Shown here one piece after another: positions 24,165-34,417 of a stretch of DNA of 64,000 nucleotides. Every line of letters starts with the position of its first letter. Position 1 is the stretch's first letter. The notes beneath the pieces were generated by a model. The model did no database searches. It had not been told where the DNA came from and was given only the letters and a program-made list of their open reading frames with translations. Origin of the DNA: Tubulanus polymorphus (lineage: Eukaryota; Nemertea; Palaeonemertea; Tubulaniformes; Tubulanidae). The DNA lies in contig NC_134036.1 in assembly GCF_964204645.1 (NCBI RefSeq), positions 4,638,001 through 4,702,000 of the forward strand, given 5' to 3'. Made by a program: the position numbers and the translations under genes.

Positions 24165-27100
24165 GTCAATTTCTACATTAAACTCAATTAATCTGTTTAG
24201 GCTTTGAATCCATGAAATGAGTGATTGTTTTCAATTAAACTTATTGTTTTGGCTTTGAATTTTTGAACAAAAGTTATTGTCTTCAACCAAACTCATTGTT
24301 TGGGCTTCGAATCTTTGAAACAAGTTATTGTCTTCAATTAAACTTATTGTTTGGGCTTTGAATCTATGAAATTAGTTGTTGTCTTCAATTAAACACATTG
24401 TTTGGGCTTTGAATCTTTGAAAAAAGTTATTGTCTTCAATCAAACTCGTTGTTTTGGCTTTGAATCTTTGAAACAAGTTATTGTCTTCTATTAAACGTAC
24501 TGTTTGGGCTTTGAATCTATTAAATTAGTTATTGTCATTGATTAGCCTTAGTGTTTAGGCTTTTAATCTATGAAAATAGTTATTGTCTTCAATTAAACTC
24601 ATTGTTTGGGCTTTAATTCTTTGAAATTAGTTATTGCCTTCAATTAGACTCATTGTTTAGGCTTTGAATATTTGAAATTAGTTATTTTCTCCATTAAAAC
24701 TCATTTTTTAGGCTTGGAATCTATAAAATTAGTTATTGTCTTCAATTTAACTCATTGTCTAGGCTTTGGATCATTAAAATTAGTTAATATTTTCATTTAA
24801 ATTCATTGTTTAGGCATTGAGTCATTGAAATAAGTTATTGTCTTCTATTAAACGTATTGTTTGGACTTTGAATCTATGAAATTAGTCATTGTCATTGATT
24901 AGCCTTAGTGTTTAGGCTTTTAATCTCTGAAAATAGTTATTGTCTTCAATTAAACTCATTGTTTGGGCTTTAATTCTTTGAAATTAGTTATTGCCTTCAA
25001 TTAAACTCGATGTTTAGGCTTTGAGTCTTTGGAATTGATTATTTTCTTCAATTAAACTTATTGTTTAGGCTTTGAATTTTTTAAAGTAGTTATTTTCTTC
25101 AATTAAACTCATTGTTTAGGCTTTGAATCTTTAAAAGTAGGTCATTGTCTTTAATTAAACGCATTGTTTGGGCTTTGAATATTTGAAATTAGTTATTTTC
25201 TCCATAAAACTCATTTTTTAGGCTTGGAATCTATAAAATTAGTTATTGTCTTCAATTTAAGTCATTGTCTAGGCTTTGGATCATTAAAATTAGTTAATAT
25301 TTTCATTTAAATTCATTGTTTAGGCATTGAGTCATTGAAATAAGTTATTGTCTTCAATCAAATTCATTATTTGGGCTTTGAATCTTTGAGTAAGTTATTA
25401 TCTTCAATTAAACTCATTTTTTTGTGCTTTGAAACATTGAAATTATTTATTGTCTTCAATTAAACTCATTGTTCAGGCTTTGAATCTATGTAATAAGTTA
25501 TTGTCCTCAATTAGACTCATTGTTTTGGCTTTAAATCTATGGAATTAGTTATTGTCTTATATTAAACTCATTGTTTAGGCTTTGAGTCTTTAAAATTTGT
25601 TTATCGTCTTCAATGAAACTCATTGTTATTGCTTTGAAATTTTGAAATTAGTCATTGTCTTCATCTAAATTCTTTGTTTAGGCTTGGAATCTATGAAATC
25701 AGTTATACTCTTCAACTAAATCCATTTTTCAGGCTTTGAATCTTCGTAATAAGTTATTGTCTTCAATAAGAGTCATTGTTTAGGCTTTGAATCTTTGAAA
25801 TTAGTTATTTTCTTCAATTAAACTGATTTTTTCGGCTTTGAATCTATATAATTAGTTATTCTCTTCATTTAAACTTATTGTTTAGGAGTTGAGTCGTCGA
25901 AATTAGTTATTGTCTTCAATTAAACTCATTGTTTCGGCTTTGAATCGATGAAATTAGTTTTTGTTTTCAATTAAACTCATTGTTTAGGCGTTGAGTCATT
26001 GAAATTAGTTATTGTCTTCAAATAAGCTCATTGTTCAGGTTTTGAACCTATGAAATAGGTAATTGTCTTCAATTAAACTCATTGTTTAGGCTTTGAATCT
26101 ATGGAATTAGTTATTGTCTTATATTAAACTCATTATTTAGGCTTTGAATCTTTGAAATTTGTTTATTGTCTTCAATGAAACTCATTGTTTTTGCTTTGAA
26201 ATTTTGAAATTAGTCATTGTCTTCATCTAAATTCTTTGTTTAGGCTTGGAATGTATGAAATCAGTTATACTCTTCAACTAAATTCATTTTTCAGGCTTTG
26301 AATCTTCGTAATAAGTTATTGTCTTCAATAAGAGTCATTATTTGGGCTTTGAATCTTTGAAATTAGTTATTTTCTTCAATTAAACTGATTGTTTGGGCTT
26401 TTAATCTATATAATTAGTTATTCTCTTCATTTAAACTCATTGTTTAGGAGTTGAGTCGTCGAAATTAGTTATTGTCTTCAATTAAACTCATTGTTTCGGC
26501 CTTGAATCGATGAAATTAGTTTTTGTTTTCAATTAAAGTCATTGTTTAGGCGTTGAGTCATTGAAATTAGTTATTGTCTTCAATTAAACTCATTGTTTAG
26601 GCTATGGATCATTGGAATTAGTTATTGTTTTTATTAAAACTCATTGTTTAGGCATTGAGTCATTGAAAAAAGTTATTGTCTTCACTCAAACTCGTTGTTT
26701 GGTTTTTGAATCTTTGAAATAAGTTATTATTTTCAATAGAACTCATTTTTGGGATTTGAATCTATAGAATAACTTAAAGTCTTGAATTAAACTCATTGTT
26801 TGGGCGTTGAATCTTTAATATTAGTTGTCTTCAATTGTCTTCAATTAAATCATTGTTCAATTCATTAAAATCTTCCGGTAAATCATTGTTTGATATTTGG
26901 TTCTTTGAAATTCATTAATTATTTTTTTCAATTAAACTCATTGGTTTAGGCTTTGAATCTGTGAAATTAGTTTTTCTCTTCATTCAAACTCATCGTTTAC
27001 GTGTTGAGTCATTGAAATTAGTTGGTGCTTTCAATTGAAATTATTGTTCGGTCTTTGATTATATAAAATGAGTTATTGTCTCGAATTAGACTCATTGTTT

Positions 27101-27458
27101 GGGCGTTGAATCTTTGAAATTAGTTATTGTCTTCAATTAGAATCATTGTTTGGGCTTTGAATCTTTGAAATTAGTTATTTCTCCATTTAAAATCATTGTA
27201 TAGGTTTTTGTTCATTGAAATTAGTTATTGTTTTCAATTGAACTCATTATTTAGGCTTTGTGTCTTTAAAATTAGTTTTTTTGTCTTCAATTAAACTCAT
27301 TGCTTCGGCTTTAAATCTTTGAAATTAGTCATTGTCTTCAATTAAACTCATTGTTTGGCCTTTGAATCCAAGAAATTAGTTTTTTTGTCTTGAATTAAAC
27401 TCATTGTTTTGGCTTTAAATCTCTGAAATTAGTTATTGTCTTCAATTAGACTCATTGA
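24165..27458 (+). repeat. 51-bp minisatellite, about 65 units, with higher-order repeats
   Basis: The unit contains TTGTCTTCAATTAAACTCAT then TGTTTAGGCTTTGAATC, with a strict 51-bp spacing (24331, 24382, 24433). Units vary by about 5-25%. Blocks of units are themselves duplicated: 24480-24640 recurs at about 24838-25000 (7 units away), 24680-24845 at 25190-25355 (10 units), and 25553-26020 at 26113-26580 (11 units). Near 26850-26930 the register degrades. It lies in intron position between the last exon-like block and the terminal exon at 27482. Confidence 0.95.
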
Positions 27459-27481
27459 ACGTCAGTTTTTTGCCGGTTCAG

Positions 27482-27736
27482 TTTAGAAACGACTGTGAAA
27501 GAAGATATATTCATTTTCAATTGAGTGTCTTAATGACATTTGTCCCAGCAATCTTTGATAACGTGATCGTTGAATCAATGAAGGAATTAAATGCGTGGTT
27601 GCGTGTTTGTCAAAATTTACATTACACCATTAAACCTCTTACCCGCCGGAATAATTGGGACTCGAACCCAATGGCGTCTATATCAACTCGTCGATCTAAA
27701 CTGATGTATGTATTGATAGAAAAGTGCATTTTTTGA
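27482..27736 (+). pseudogene. Degenerate terminal exon, paralog of 33393-33687
   Basis: A pyrimidine-rich acceptor (TTTTTTGCCGGTTCAG) precedes sequence clearly homologous to the terminal exon on the minus strand at 33687-33393, sharing for example TTTCAATTGAGTGTCTTAAT, GTCCCAGCAATCTT and AATTGGGACTCGAACCCAAT. The reading frame is broken by stops after IECLNDICPSNL and later, so this copy is a pseudogene. Only the last part (KPLTRRNNWDSNPMASISTR) is open in frame. The minisatellite precedes it exactly as in the other copy. Confidence 0.65.
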
Positions 27737-28106
27737 ATTTATTTCTTAACGCGGTTTGTCTTTCTAAATATTTTTCCCTACAACTCCTCAATACCATCAA
27801 AAGTCCTTCCAAAACGGAAAAATGCTTTCGAAGGTGATTGAAACTCTTTTGATTTGAACCAAAATGTTGAAATGGAATCAATACGTAATCGGCAAATGGC
27901 AAATTCTGTAATCTACCAACTTAGATACCTGTGCATAGAATTTCAAATCGTTTTTGTAAGGGTTCCTACGATTGCTATCAAAATGGAAAATGCTTTTGAA
28001 AGTGCTTTGGACCACTTGGAGCTAGTAACATTCAACATCTTAAGTATATCCTGATAACATCTTTCAGTAAAATTATTGCATTCCCCGCGCTAGTGTAGTA
28101 TTTATT

Positions 28107-28212
28107 CAACGATTAAACCATAGCCTAATAGTCATTTTCAGGAATACTGTATTTCTTTAGTTAGTGAAGTTTATTCAACGTTTCGACTATATCCTAATAG
28201 TCATCTTCAGGA
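28107..28212 (-). ncRNA. Two hammerhead-like motifs in tandem
   Basis: The minus strand at 28212-28180 reads CCTGAAGATGACTATTAGG, then ATATAGTC and GAAACGTTG. Core boxes CTGAAGA and GAAAC surround a GACTAT/ATAGTC stem. A second, more decayed copy lies at 28143-28107. Both are followed by TGAATAAA. They resemble 12932-12965 and the cluster at 52580-52890. Confidence 0.4.
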
Positions 28213-28420
28213 TTACTGTATTCTTTGAGCTTGTTTATATACAACGGCCGAATTAATTTAACCCCTGGCAGAGTTTAATTCTACTGAATCGTTGTGAATG
28301 TAGTTACTGATAATGAGTATCTTAAGTCGACTTTCATTGGCTTTCACCACCGTGACGTCACGGTCTTTTGTCTGAATACGAATAGTCAGCGAATGTCTGT
28401 GAATGTTTACCGGCTATGAT

Positions 28421-28711
28421 CGGGCGGACCGGATGGCTTAGTCGGTCGGCGACTAGCGTGTCACCGCTGTGGCCCAGGTTCGAGTCTCGGAGGAGGCGGG
28501 TCAGGATGTGGCAATTGATCTCCGGTAAGCGGGCGAGTCGAGAGTACTGTCCTCCCTGGAATGAGGTTGCTAATGCGTGAGTCCTACAGAATATCTGGCG
28601 TGGGGTAAATTATGTTTAATTCAGTCGTTTCTGGCTGAATTATTTATTTATCCCACAATGCCGGTCCAGGTTGCGGAGTAATTCCCCCAGGGACCTTCGA
28701 CTTTTTTACAA
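28421..28711 (+). mobile_element. tRNA-derived SINE
   Basis: A 5' tRNA-like head has a perfect A box (TGGCTTAGTCGG, 28434-28445) and B box (GGTTCGAGTCT, 28477-28487) at normal spacing. An unrelated body of about 220 bp follows, ending in GGTTGCGGAGTAATTCCCC, CAGGGACCTTCGAC and a T-rich tail. The acceptor stem does not pair, so it is not a functional tRNA. An internal RNA polymerase III promoter is implied. The SINE superfamily was not assigned. Confidence 0.8.
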
Positions 28712-29940
28712 TATTAGTTTGTTATTTTAAGTTGATTGGTGAGGGTTCGGGAACTTTTTATTTTTCTTTATTCCTCAAAGAAATTGAAGAAAATCGCAGC
28801 AGGAATCCCGTAGATCTTAATGAGTAGTTCGGTGATCAATCTCCGAGTTCATTTCTCAAGTGATGGAAAAATTCAGGATTTTTTAAAAATTTGCCGGATT
28901 CCAATCAGAGTAGATGTGTACGCGGCGATGTCTGGTGAACTTGTGTATAACATCGGCTAAAAACGACTATCCAATAGAGAATCACTCACTGGAGACCTGC
29001 CATACGCTCTACTACACAATAGTGCCGCGTGACTGCACACATCCTCAAGCTAAATTCTAGATTCCTGAAGCAAAATTCTGAAAATAGTAAGATTTTGAAT
29101 TTGTGATATAATTCAAAATAAACAAAACAGACAGGAAATCTACACTAAAGTTTGTTGGATAAGTTAGATAGAATTGCAGTATGAAACTTAAAGCTAAAAT
29201 CGTCGCATTCGATATTTTATCTATAACAATATGTGTCCCTATGAATAGTCGAATTAAACTCGACGACCTGTAATCTCCATAGAAAATGCGTGGCACGAAT
29301 TGAATGGTTCTCGAGGATTAGCGTCACGGACTCGGGTTTGCGATAGGAATGCGCGATAGAGCCTTCCGATTGATCCATTCCGGTCGCATCGATGATGCAA
29401 CGTCGCTGATTGGTCGACGCAGGTATTAGAAGCGCGGTTCGAGCCACCCGGTGCCAGTTCGAGAACTGATGTCCTGATGTGAAAGTCGAGCTATAAGATC
29501 TCTCCAACAAGGCGTGATGAACATGTGGCTTCAAGCGAACAACTTAGAGGTTGATAGTTTTGGTCCTGGTCCTGGTCCTGATGATAGCGGAGGAATTCCG
29601 AGACACCTGGCAATGAGCATAAACTGCTGATTTCCCTGCAGCTGGTACTGATGCAGTTTTCCAGGCTATGGAGAAAGGATTACCAAGAAGAGATTTGCTG
29701 ATGAGGGCGAGTTGTATCGCGTCAACACGCGTTTTGATGAGGTTTGTATTTTACTAGGATTTGATGATGAGTTTTAAAATGAGTCTTGAACCAGTTCTAG
29801 TTAGAACCAACTTTGACGTGGTTTTATTTGAAAAACTTATCCGAAATTCTACGTTTGGAATCTTATTTTTGGTTAATTTATTGGCCCTCTGTATTAATTC
29901 CAATTTGTCTCTTCCAATTCGGTTTAAAAATATCTAGATA
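28712..29940. other. No gene recognised; G+C-rich block at 29.28-29.52 kb
   Basis: Mostly AT-rich, with a CpG-rich island at about 29280-29520 that could be a decayed exon, promoter or repeat. It also holds a short TGGTCC run (29561-29580). The 105- and 79-codon minus-strand frames are not recognisable. A possible exon at 29638-29740 (acceptor TTTCCCTGCAG) lacks a good donor. Confidence 0.4.
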
Positions 29941-30020
29941 GCAAACCTTGATTGACATTCAGTTTATTCTATGTTTTAGAAGCAGTGAAGACTTGCAAGA
30001 CTGGTCAATTTGGCAGCATC

Positions 30021-30357
30021 TCTCGAGACGCAGACCCGACAACCATCTTCAAACCATGAGACGCAGACTCTACTCCGACTACCATCTTCAAACCTCGAGA
30101 CGCAGACTCTACTCCGACTACCATCTTCAAACCTCGAGACGTAGACTCTACTCCGACTACCATCTTCAAACCTCGAGACGTAGACTCTACTCCGACTACC
30201 ATCTTCAAACCTCGAGACGTAGACTCTACTCCGACTACCATCTTCAAACCTCGAGACGTAGGCTCTACTCCGACTACCATCTTCAAACCTCGAGACGTAG
30301 ACTCTACTCCGACTACCATCTTCAAACCTCGAGACGCAGACTCTACTCCGACTTTCT
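30021..30357 (+). repeat. 39-bp tandem array, about 8 units
   Basis: The unit contains CCATCTTCAAACCTCGAGAC then GTAGACTCTACTCCGACTA. Copies are nearly identical, so the array is recent. Because 39 is a multiple of 3, three frames stay open (DYHLQTSRRRLYS on plus, KMVVGVESTSRGL and another on minus). These are artefacts of the period. Confidence 0.95.
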
Positions 30358-30419
30358 GTTGTTCTTAAACGTAAATAAAAAAGCATAAATTAAATTGCTC
30401 GACTTTATTGAAGTCTCTT

Positions 30420-30575
30420 TGCCCGGAAAGGACTCTTCCGCTCTAAGGAAAAGGACTCTTCCGCTCTTAAACTAGCTCGCAGGAAAGGACCCGCCTTCAC
30501 AACTAGCTCAAAGGAAAGGACTCTTCCGCTCTCAACTGTTCGTTCAAAAGCACAAAGGAAAGGACAAACGAAAAG
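30420..30575. repeat. Short-period degenerate repeat AGGAAAGGACTCTTCCGCTC
   Basis: Four to five irregularly spaced copies of GGAAAGGACTCTTCCGCTC or its parts. The repeated unit is itself imperfectly palindromic (GGAAAGGACTCTTCC). It lies between the 39-bp array and the tRNA-like sequence. Confidence 0.75.
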
Positions 30576-30713
30576 AAATTACAAATCAGTGACTTTATTG
30601 AGGAAGAAACATCCGGAATTCACAAATTCAATTAATAATTTGTTTCAGTTTGTTTGCAAAAGTAAAATTCAACATTTTATTGAATCATCAGCAACCAATA
30701 AATAAAATAAAAT

Positions 30714-30781
30714 TATGGGATTTGAACCACCAATCATTCGACTAGCAGCCCAGCACCCTACCAACTACGCTATAGCGACAT
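30714..30781 (-). repeat. tRNA-Ser(GCT)-like sequence, SINE head or tRNA pseudogene
   Basis: The minus strand has an intact A box (TAGCGTAGTTGG) and B box (GGTTCAAATCC). The centre, CTGGGCTGCTAGTCGAA, resembles the anticodon arm of tRNA-Ser with GCT. The acceptor ends do not pair and there is no long variable arm, so a working tRNA is unlikely. An A+T-rich body runs left on the minus strand to CAATAAAGTCACTGATTTG near 30585-30603. Confidence 0.55.
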
Positions 30782-30847
30782 ATATACAACCCGCAGGGGA
30801 AGTCATATTTATCCATTGCTTAAGCACATTTTATTAAAAAAATAATG

Positions 30848-30898
30848 CCATCTACCGGGTGAGACAGGAACTAGTTCCTATCTCAACCCGGTAGATGG
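30848..30898. repeat. 51-nt near-perfect palindrome
   Basis: CCATCTACCGGGT (30848-30860) and ACCCGGTAGATGG (30886-30898) flank a second palindrome centred on GGAACTAGTTCC, with a one-base offset and one mismatch between them. It borders the polypurine tract on the left. It would form a strong hairpin or cruciform and may be a small foldback element or a processing hairpin. Confidence 0.85.
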
Positions 30899-30899
30899 A

Positions 30900-31365
30900 G
30901 GGAGACTGAGAGTCAGGCAGAGAGCTGGAGAATGAGACAGAGAGCGAGAGAATGAGACAGAGAGCGAGAGAATGAGGCAGAGAGAAGAGAATGAGACAGA
31001 GAGCGGGAGAATGAGACAGAGAGAAGGGAATGAGACAGAGAGCGAGAGAATGAGACAGAGAGCGAGAGAATGAGACAGAGAGCGAGAGAATGAGACAGAG
31101 AATGAGGCAGAGAGAAGAGAATGAGACAGAGAGCGAGAGAATGAGACAGATGCGGGAGAATGAGACAGAGAGATGAGAATGAGACAGAGAGATGAGAATG
31201 AGACAGAGAGCGAGACAGAGAGATGAGAATGAGACAGAGAGATGAGAATGAGACAGAGAGCGAGAGAATGTGACTGAGCGGGAGAATGAGACAGAGAGAG
31301 GAGAATGAGAAGAGGAGAATGAGGAGAGGAGGATGAGGAGAGAGAGGAGGATGAAAAGAATATGA
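30900..31365 (+). repeat. GA-rich minisatellite (GAGACAGAGAGCGAGAGAAT)
   Basis: About 460 bp with almost no pyrimidines other than scattered T and C on the plus strand. Units are 16-20 bp, such as GAATGAGACAGAGAGCGAGA. The Leu/Ser-rich open frames on the minus strand (LILSLSVSFS) come from the composition. Such a tract can form triplex DNA. Confidence 0.92.
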
Positions 31366-31739
31366 TGGCATATCACCTGGACGTCTTGGTTCCTTGTTGT
31401 TTTCTAATCCAGATTCTAGATGCCTCGAGCAGTTTTACATTTTTCAGTTCAAACACGTATTTATCCCAATAGCAGCGTCAGTTATGTCAGCGTGGACATA
31501 AAGTTCATTGTAACTGAAGTCAAGTTCTCCCAATATGTGTTCGTTTGTTTGTTTATCCTCTCTGCCCACACATATTTATCCAGTTCATCTGAAGTAGTCC
31601 TGATCAACAAACACAAACAAACGTCAATAGTTCCACCGTATCGATGACGAACGTCCTAAAAATATACATGAAACTTAATAGAATGATTTGAGGCCACCTA
31701 TCAAACATACACAGTTAGAGTTAAGTCTAGTTACCGGTG

Positions 31740-32400
31740 TATCAGAGAAATGGCAATCTAAGGTAACACCCAAAATGAGGGTCAAATATTTTTTGTCTCC
31801 GATTTCGATGAAATTTATTACAGACATGTATTTCGTGGTGCTGATTACGAATCTGCAGGAATTTATCAGATCCAGGGCTCCCGAAACGAGAAATTCGAAT
31901 TTTTAGGGGGCCCCCCTAAACTTTCAAAAGGCCTTGGACCCCAGAGTTTTCATGATATTCAAAATCTGATTGCAGATTTGGAATCAGCACCCCTGAAAAT
32001 AGTAAGGACTAAAATTTTAAGCAAATTGAAGAGATTCGATTTTTTGGCCAAAAACGGCAAAAATCTAAGGAGTTTTTTTTCGGCGAAAAATTTTTTTTCT
32101 CTGATTCCTTCGAAACTTCGTAAGAAGATGTATTCTGGGATGTAGAATCTGGATCTGCAATTAGATTTTGAATCAGATTTCATCTTCATGGCCAAATTAG
32201 GGTTTCGATGGCCAAAATATGCACCCCAAAAATGGGGTACGAAGTCAAAAATTGTTTTTGCATTATTTTGATTAGATTAGGTAGAGACATGTTTTTTGGG
32301 GTGTTGATCACGAATATGAAATTAGTTTTTGGATCTGAAGCCCCTAGAATGAGAAATTCAGGATTTCTTGTTATGACCCCTAATTTTCGTCACTAATTTT
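31740..32400 (+). repeat. Three diverged copies of a roughly 200-250 bp unit
   Basis: The first (31760-31930) and last (32210-32400) copies share CCAAAATGAGGG/CCAAAAATGGGG, then ATTTCGATGAAAT/ATTTTGATTAGAT. They also share GACATGTATTTCGTGGTG/GACATGTTTTTTGGGGTG, and ACGAGAAATTC/ATGAGAAATTC. A middle copy (about 31980-32200) is more eroded. Translation of the outer copies keeps VLITN and the RNS-F endings, so the ancestral unit may have been open. No family was recognised. Confidence 0.55.
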
Positions 32401-32514
32401 GAGGAAATTTGGTCCAGAAATACGATATTTTATTTAACCGGAAGGTGGCATAGAACAAACAAACAAAGGAGAAGAAGAGCTAATTTGCATAAACAATGGG
32501 GGCTGAGAGAGGGA

Positions 32515-32695
32515 GATGAGATGTGAGGGAATGAGAGGCAAGTGAGGAAAGACAAGTGAGAGAGTGTGAGAGAGAGGGAGGGAGGGAAAGGGGAAGGGAG
32601 GGAGAGGGGGAGGGGAAGGGAGAGAGGGAGGGAGAGGGAGAGGAAGAGGGAGAGGGAGAGGTGAGAGACAAGTGAGGGGAGTGGGACGATCAGAA
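32515..32695 (+). repeat. GGGAGA polypurine microsatellite
   Basis: About 180 bp of almost pure purine (GGGAGG, GGGGAA, GAGAGG runs). It could form triplex or G-rich structures. The Pro/Ser/Leu frame on the other strand is compositional. Confidence 0.9.
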
Positions 32696-33280
32696 ACGCT
32701 AATGTGTCAAATCTGGTATCTGTCTACATTTAATCAAATACAGTATTATCAAATAAGCTATGAAGGTCCAATGTTTACACACTCAATACAATAATGAGAA
32801 GGATATATTCACCTGGCCTTTTGACTGAATCCGAATTAGGTGCCGGAGATCTTCCAATGTTGTTGTAAATCCTTGAATGCTTTTCAAACACATTTTACGT
32901 TTAATCTGTTGGCAGCATCGCGCAAATATTTACGTCCATACTATTAGACGTTATGGTAAATCCTCGAGGCAGTTTTTACTCGCTATGACAAATTCCTTAT
33001 GTCATGATAGTTCGTTTCGAGCGAAACTGCTGGTGAATTCGCACTTAGAATTTGCGGCTTCGAAGGTCCGTGTAGAGGCGAAATCGACGAAATGTCCAAG
33101 TCATCTATGATGTTCACGATGTCTTCAACGGTACTGAAATTAAAAATTAACAATAAACAATAAAGCAGACATCTAAACGGTGCCAGTGCAAATAAAAACT
33201 CGTAATAGGCTGGGCACAGTTGATCAGCAGTGACTCAAGTCAAAAGATTTTAGAATCTTTATGACAGGTTTGCTGAAAAG
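32696..33280. other. No gene recognised
   Basis: Single-copy-looking AT-rich sequence between the polypurine tract and the 3' end of the minus-strand gene. The plus-strand 77-codon frame (32877-33110) is not recognisable. Confidence 0.4.
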
Positions 33281-33281
33281 A

Positions 33282-33287
33282 TTTATT
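33282..33287 (-). promoter_or_regulatory. Polyadenylation signal AATAAA
   Basis: AATAAA on the minus strand, about 105 nt after the stop codon of the terminal exon at 33393-33687. It fits the 3' end of that gene. Confidence 0.5.
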
Positions 33288-33392
33288 GTATTTTCCTTTC
33301 CAACATTTTGGCTCCTACCAAATGACACTTTATGTGTATATTACAATTGCTCTATAACCTGGTGATTGACAATATCAAATCATCGACCGTAA

Positions 33393-33687
33393 CTAAAACG
33401 AACTTGGGTAGAACTCTTTCGATATCAATACATACAACAGTTCAGATCGACGAGTTGATATAGATGTAATTGGGTTCGAGTCCCAATTATTCCAGCGGGT
33501 CAGAGGTTTATGGTGTAATACAAATTTCGACAAATACGCAACCAGTGATTTAATTTCTTCATTGGTCAAACGATTACGTAATTCAAGATTGCTGGGACAA
33601 ATATCATTAAGACACTCAATTGAAAATAGAGATAATTTCCTTAGTTCACATAATTGATAAGCCGTCGCATATTTCACATAGTCGTTT
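33393..33687 (-). CDS. Terminal coding exon of an unrecognised gene
   Basis: The acceptor TTTTTTGCCGGTTCAG ends at 33688. The exon begins in phase 2 and reads NDYVKYATAYQLCELRKL, FSIECLNDICPSNLELRN, RLTNEEIKSLVAYLSKFVL, and ends KEFYPSSF before the stop at 33393-33395. It is about 98 residues with no internal stop, mixed composition and amphipathic helices. The upstream exon at 34332-34417 ends in phase 2, and joining them restores one frame. A degenerate paralog lies at 27482-27736, so this was a duplicated gene. The segment NWDSNP is encoded by a sequence whose other strand is a perfect tRNA T-arm (ATTGGGTTCGAGTCCCAAT, 33469-33487), hinting at a captured SINE. No domain was recognised; a SOCS-box-like LC pattern is too weak to claim. 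Confidence 0.6.
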
Positions 33688-33704
33688 CTGAACCGGCAAA
33701 AAAC

Positions 33705-34172
33705 TTACGTTCAATGAGTTTGATTGGATACAATAACTAATTACAAAGATTCAAAGCCTAAACAATAAGTTTAATTGAAGACAATAAACTAATTTCAAAG
33801 ATTCAGAGCCTGAACAATGAGTTTGATTGAAGACAATATTAAATTTCAAAGATTCAAAGCCTGAAAAATGAGTTTAAATGAAGACAATAACTAATTTCAA
33901 AGAGTCAAAGCAAAGACAATGAGTTCAATTGAAGACAATGACTTATTTTAAAGACTCAAAGCCTAAACAATGAATTAAATTGACAATAACTAATTCCATA
34001 GAAACAAAGCCCAAGCAAAGGGTTTAATTGAAGACAATAACTAATTTCATAGATTCAAAGCCCAAACAATGAGTTTAATTGAAGAAAATTGCTTGGTTCA
34101 AAAATTCAAAGCCCAAACGATGAATTCAATTGAAGACAATGTATAATTCCGAAGACTCAAAGCTTAAACAAT
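33705..34172 (-). repeat. 51-bp minisatellite inside the intron, inverted copy
   Basis: About nine units of the reverse complement of the 24165-27458 repeat, such as AATGAGTTTAATTGAAGACA. They fill most of the intron (33688-34331) between the two exons, so both paralogs carry the same repeat in the same intron with very different copy number. Confidence 0.93.
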
Positions 34173-34331
34173 TGAAATTGTATTCACGAGAGAAGTTTCA
34201 AATACCAGTAACTCGTAAGAGGCAGGTCCCTGTTAAACAATGCTGTGAGTCAAGTCAAATTTGTTTTTAAGGCAGGTCTTTTAAGTCGGTAGATTACCCA
34301 AAAGTGGTATTACCCTAAAATGTATACTCAC

Positions 34332-34417
34332 TCCATTCGCTTATCGCAATCAACTCTGTTTTCCGTCAACATAGTATACACTAGTAAACCATTTTCTACT
34401 TCATTCGGATTATTTTT
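34332..34417 (-). CDS. Penultimate coding exon of the same unrecognised gene
   Basis: The acceptor is a long pyrimidine tract ending CTAAATGTTTTTCAG (ends 34418). The exon encodes KNNPNEVENGLLVYTML, then TENRVDCDKRM plus two bases, and ends at a strong donor (GA|GTGAGT, phase 2). It joins the next exon at 33687 with an exact phase match (codon GA+A). The frame also stays open upstream to an ATG at 34555, so an earlier acceptor (CTGATTTCAG near 34510) is possible, giving a longer exon. Earlier exons were not identified; a minus-strand ORF at 34694-34942 is a weak candidate for the 5' end. Confidence 0.55.

Noticed and set aside
28421-28495. Functional tRNA gene
   Set aside because: A and B boxes are good but the acceptor stem does not pair and an SINE body follows, so it is called a SINE.
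29638-29745. Possible exon after TTTCCCTGCAG with an open frame (GTDAVFQAMEKGLPRRDLL)
   Set aside because: Good acceptor and one open frame, but the donor (GAGGTTTGT) is weak and no partner exon or homolog was seen.
29948-30388. 146-codon plus and 136-codon minus frames with 13-residue repeats
   Set aside because: The 39-bp period is a multiple of three, so frames on both strands are open at once. There is no start context or splice support.
30852-31376. 174- and 152-codon Leu/Ser-rich frames resembling membrane proteins
   Set aside because: Products of the GA-rich tract read on the opposite strand.
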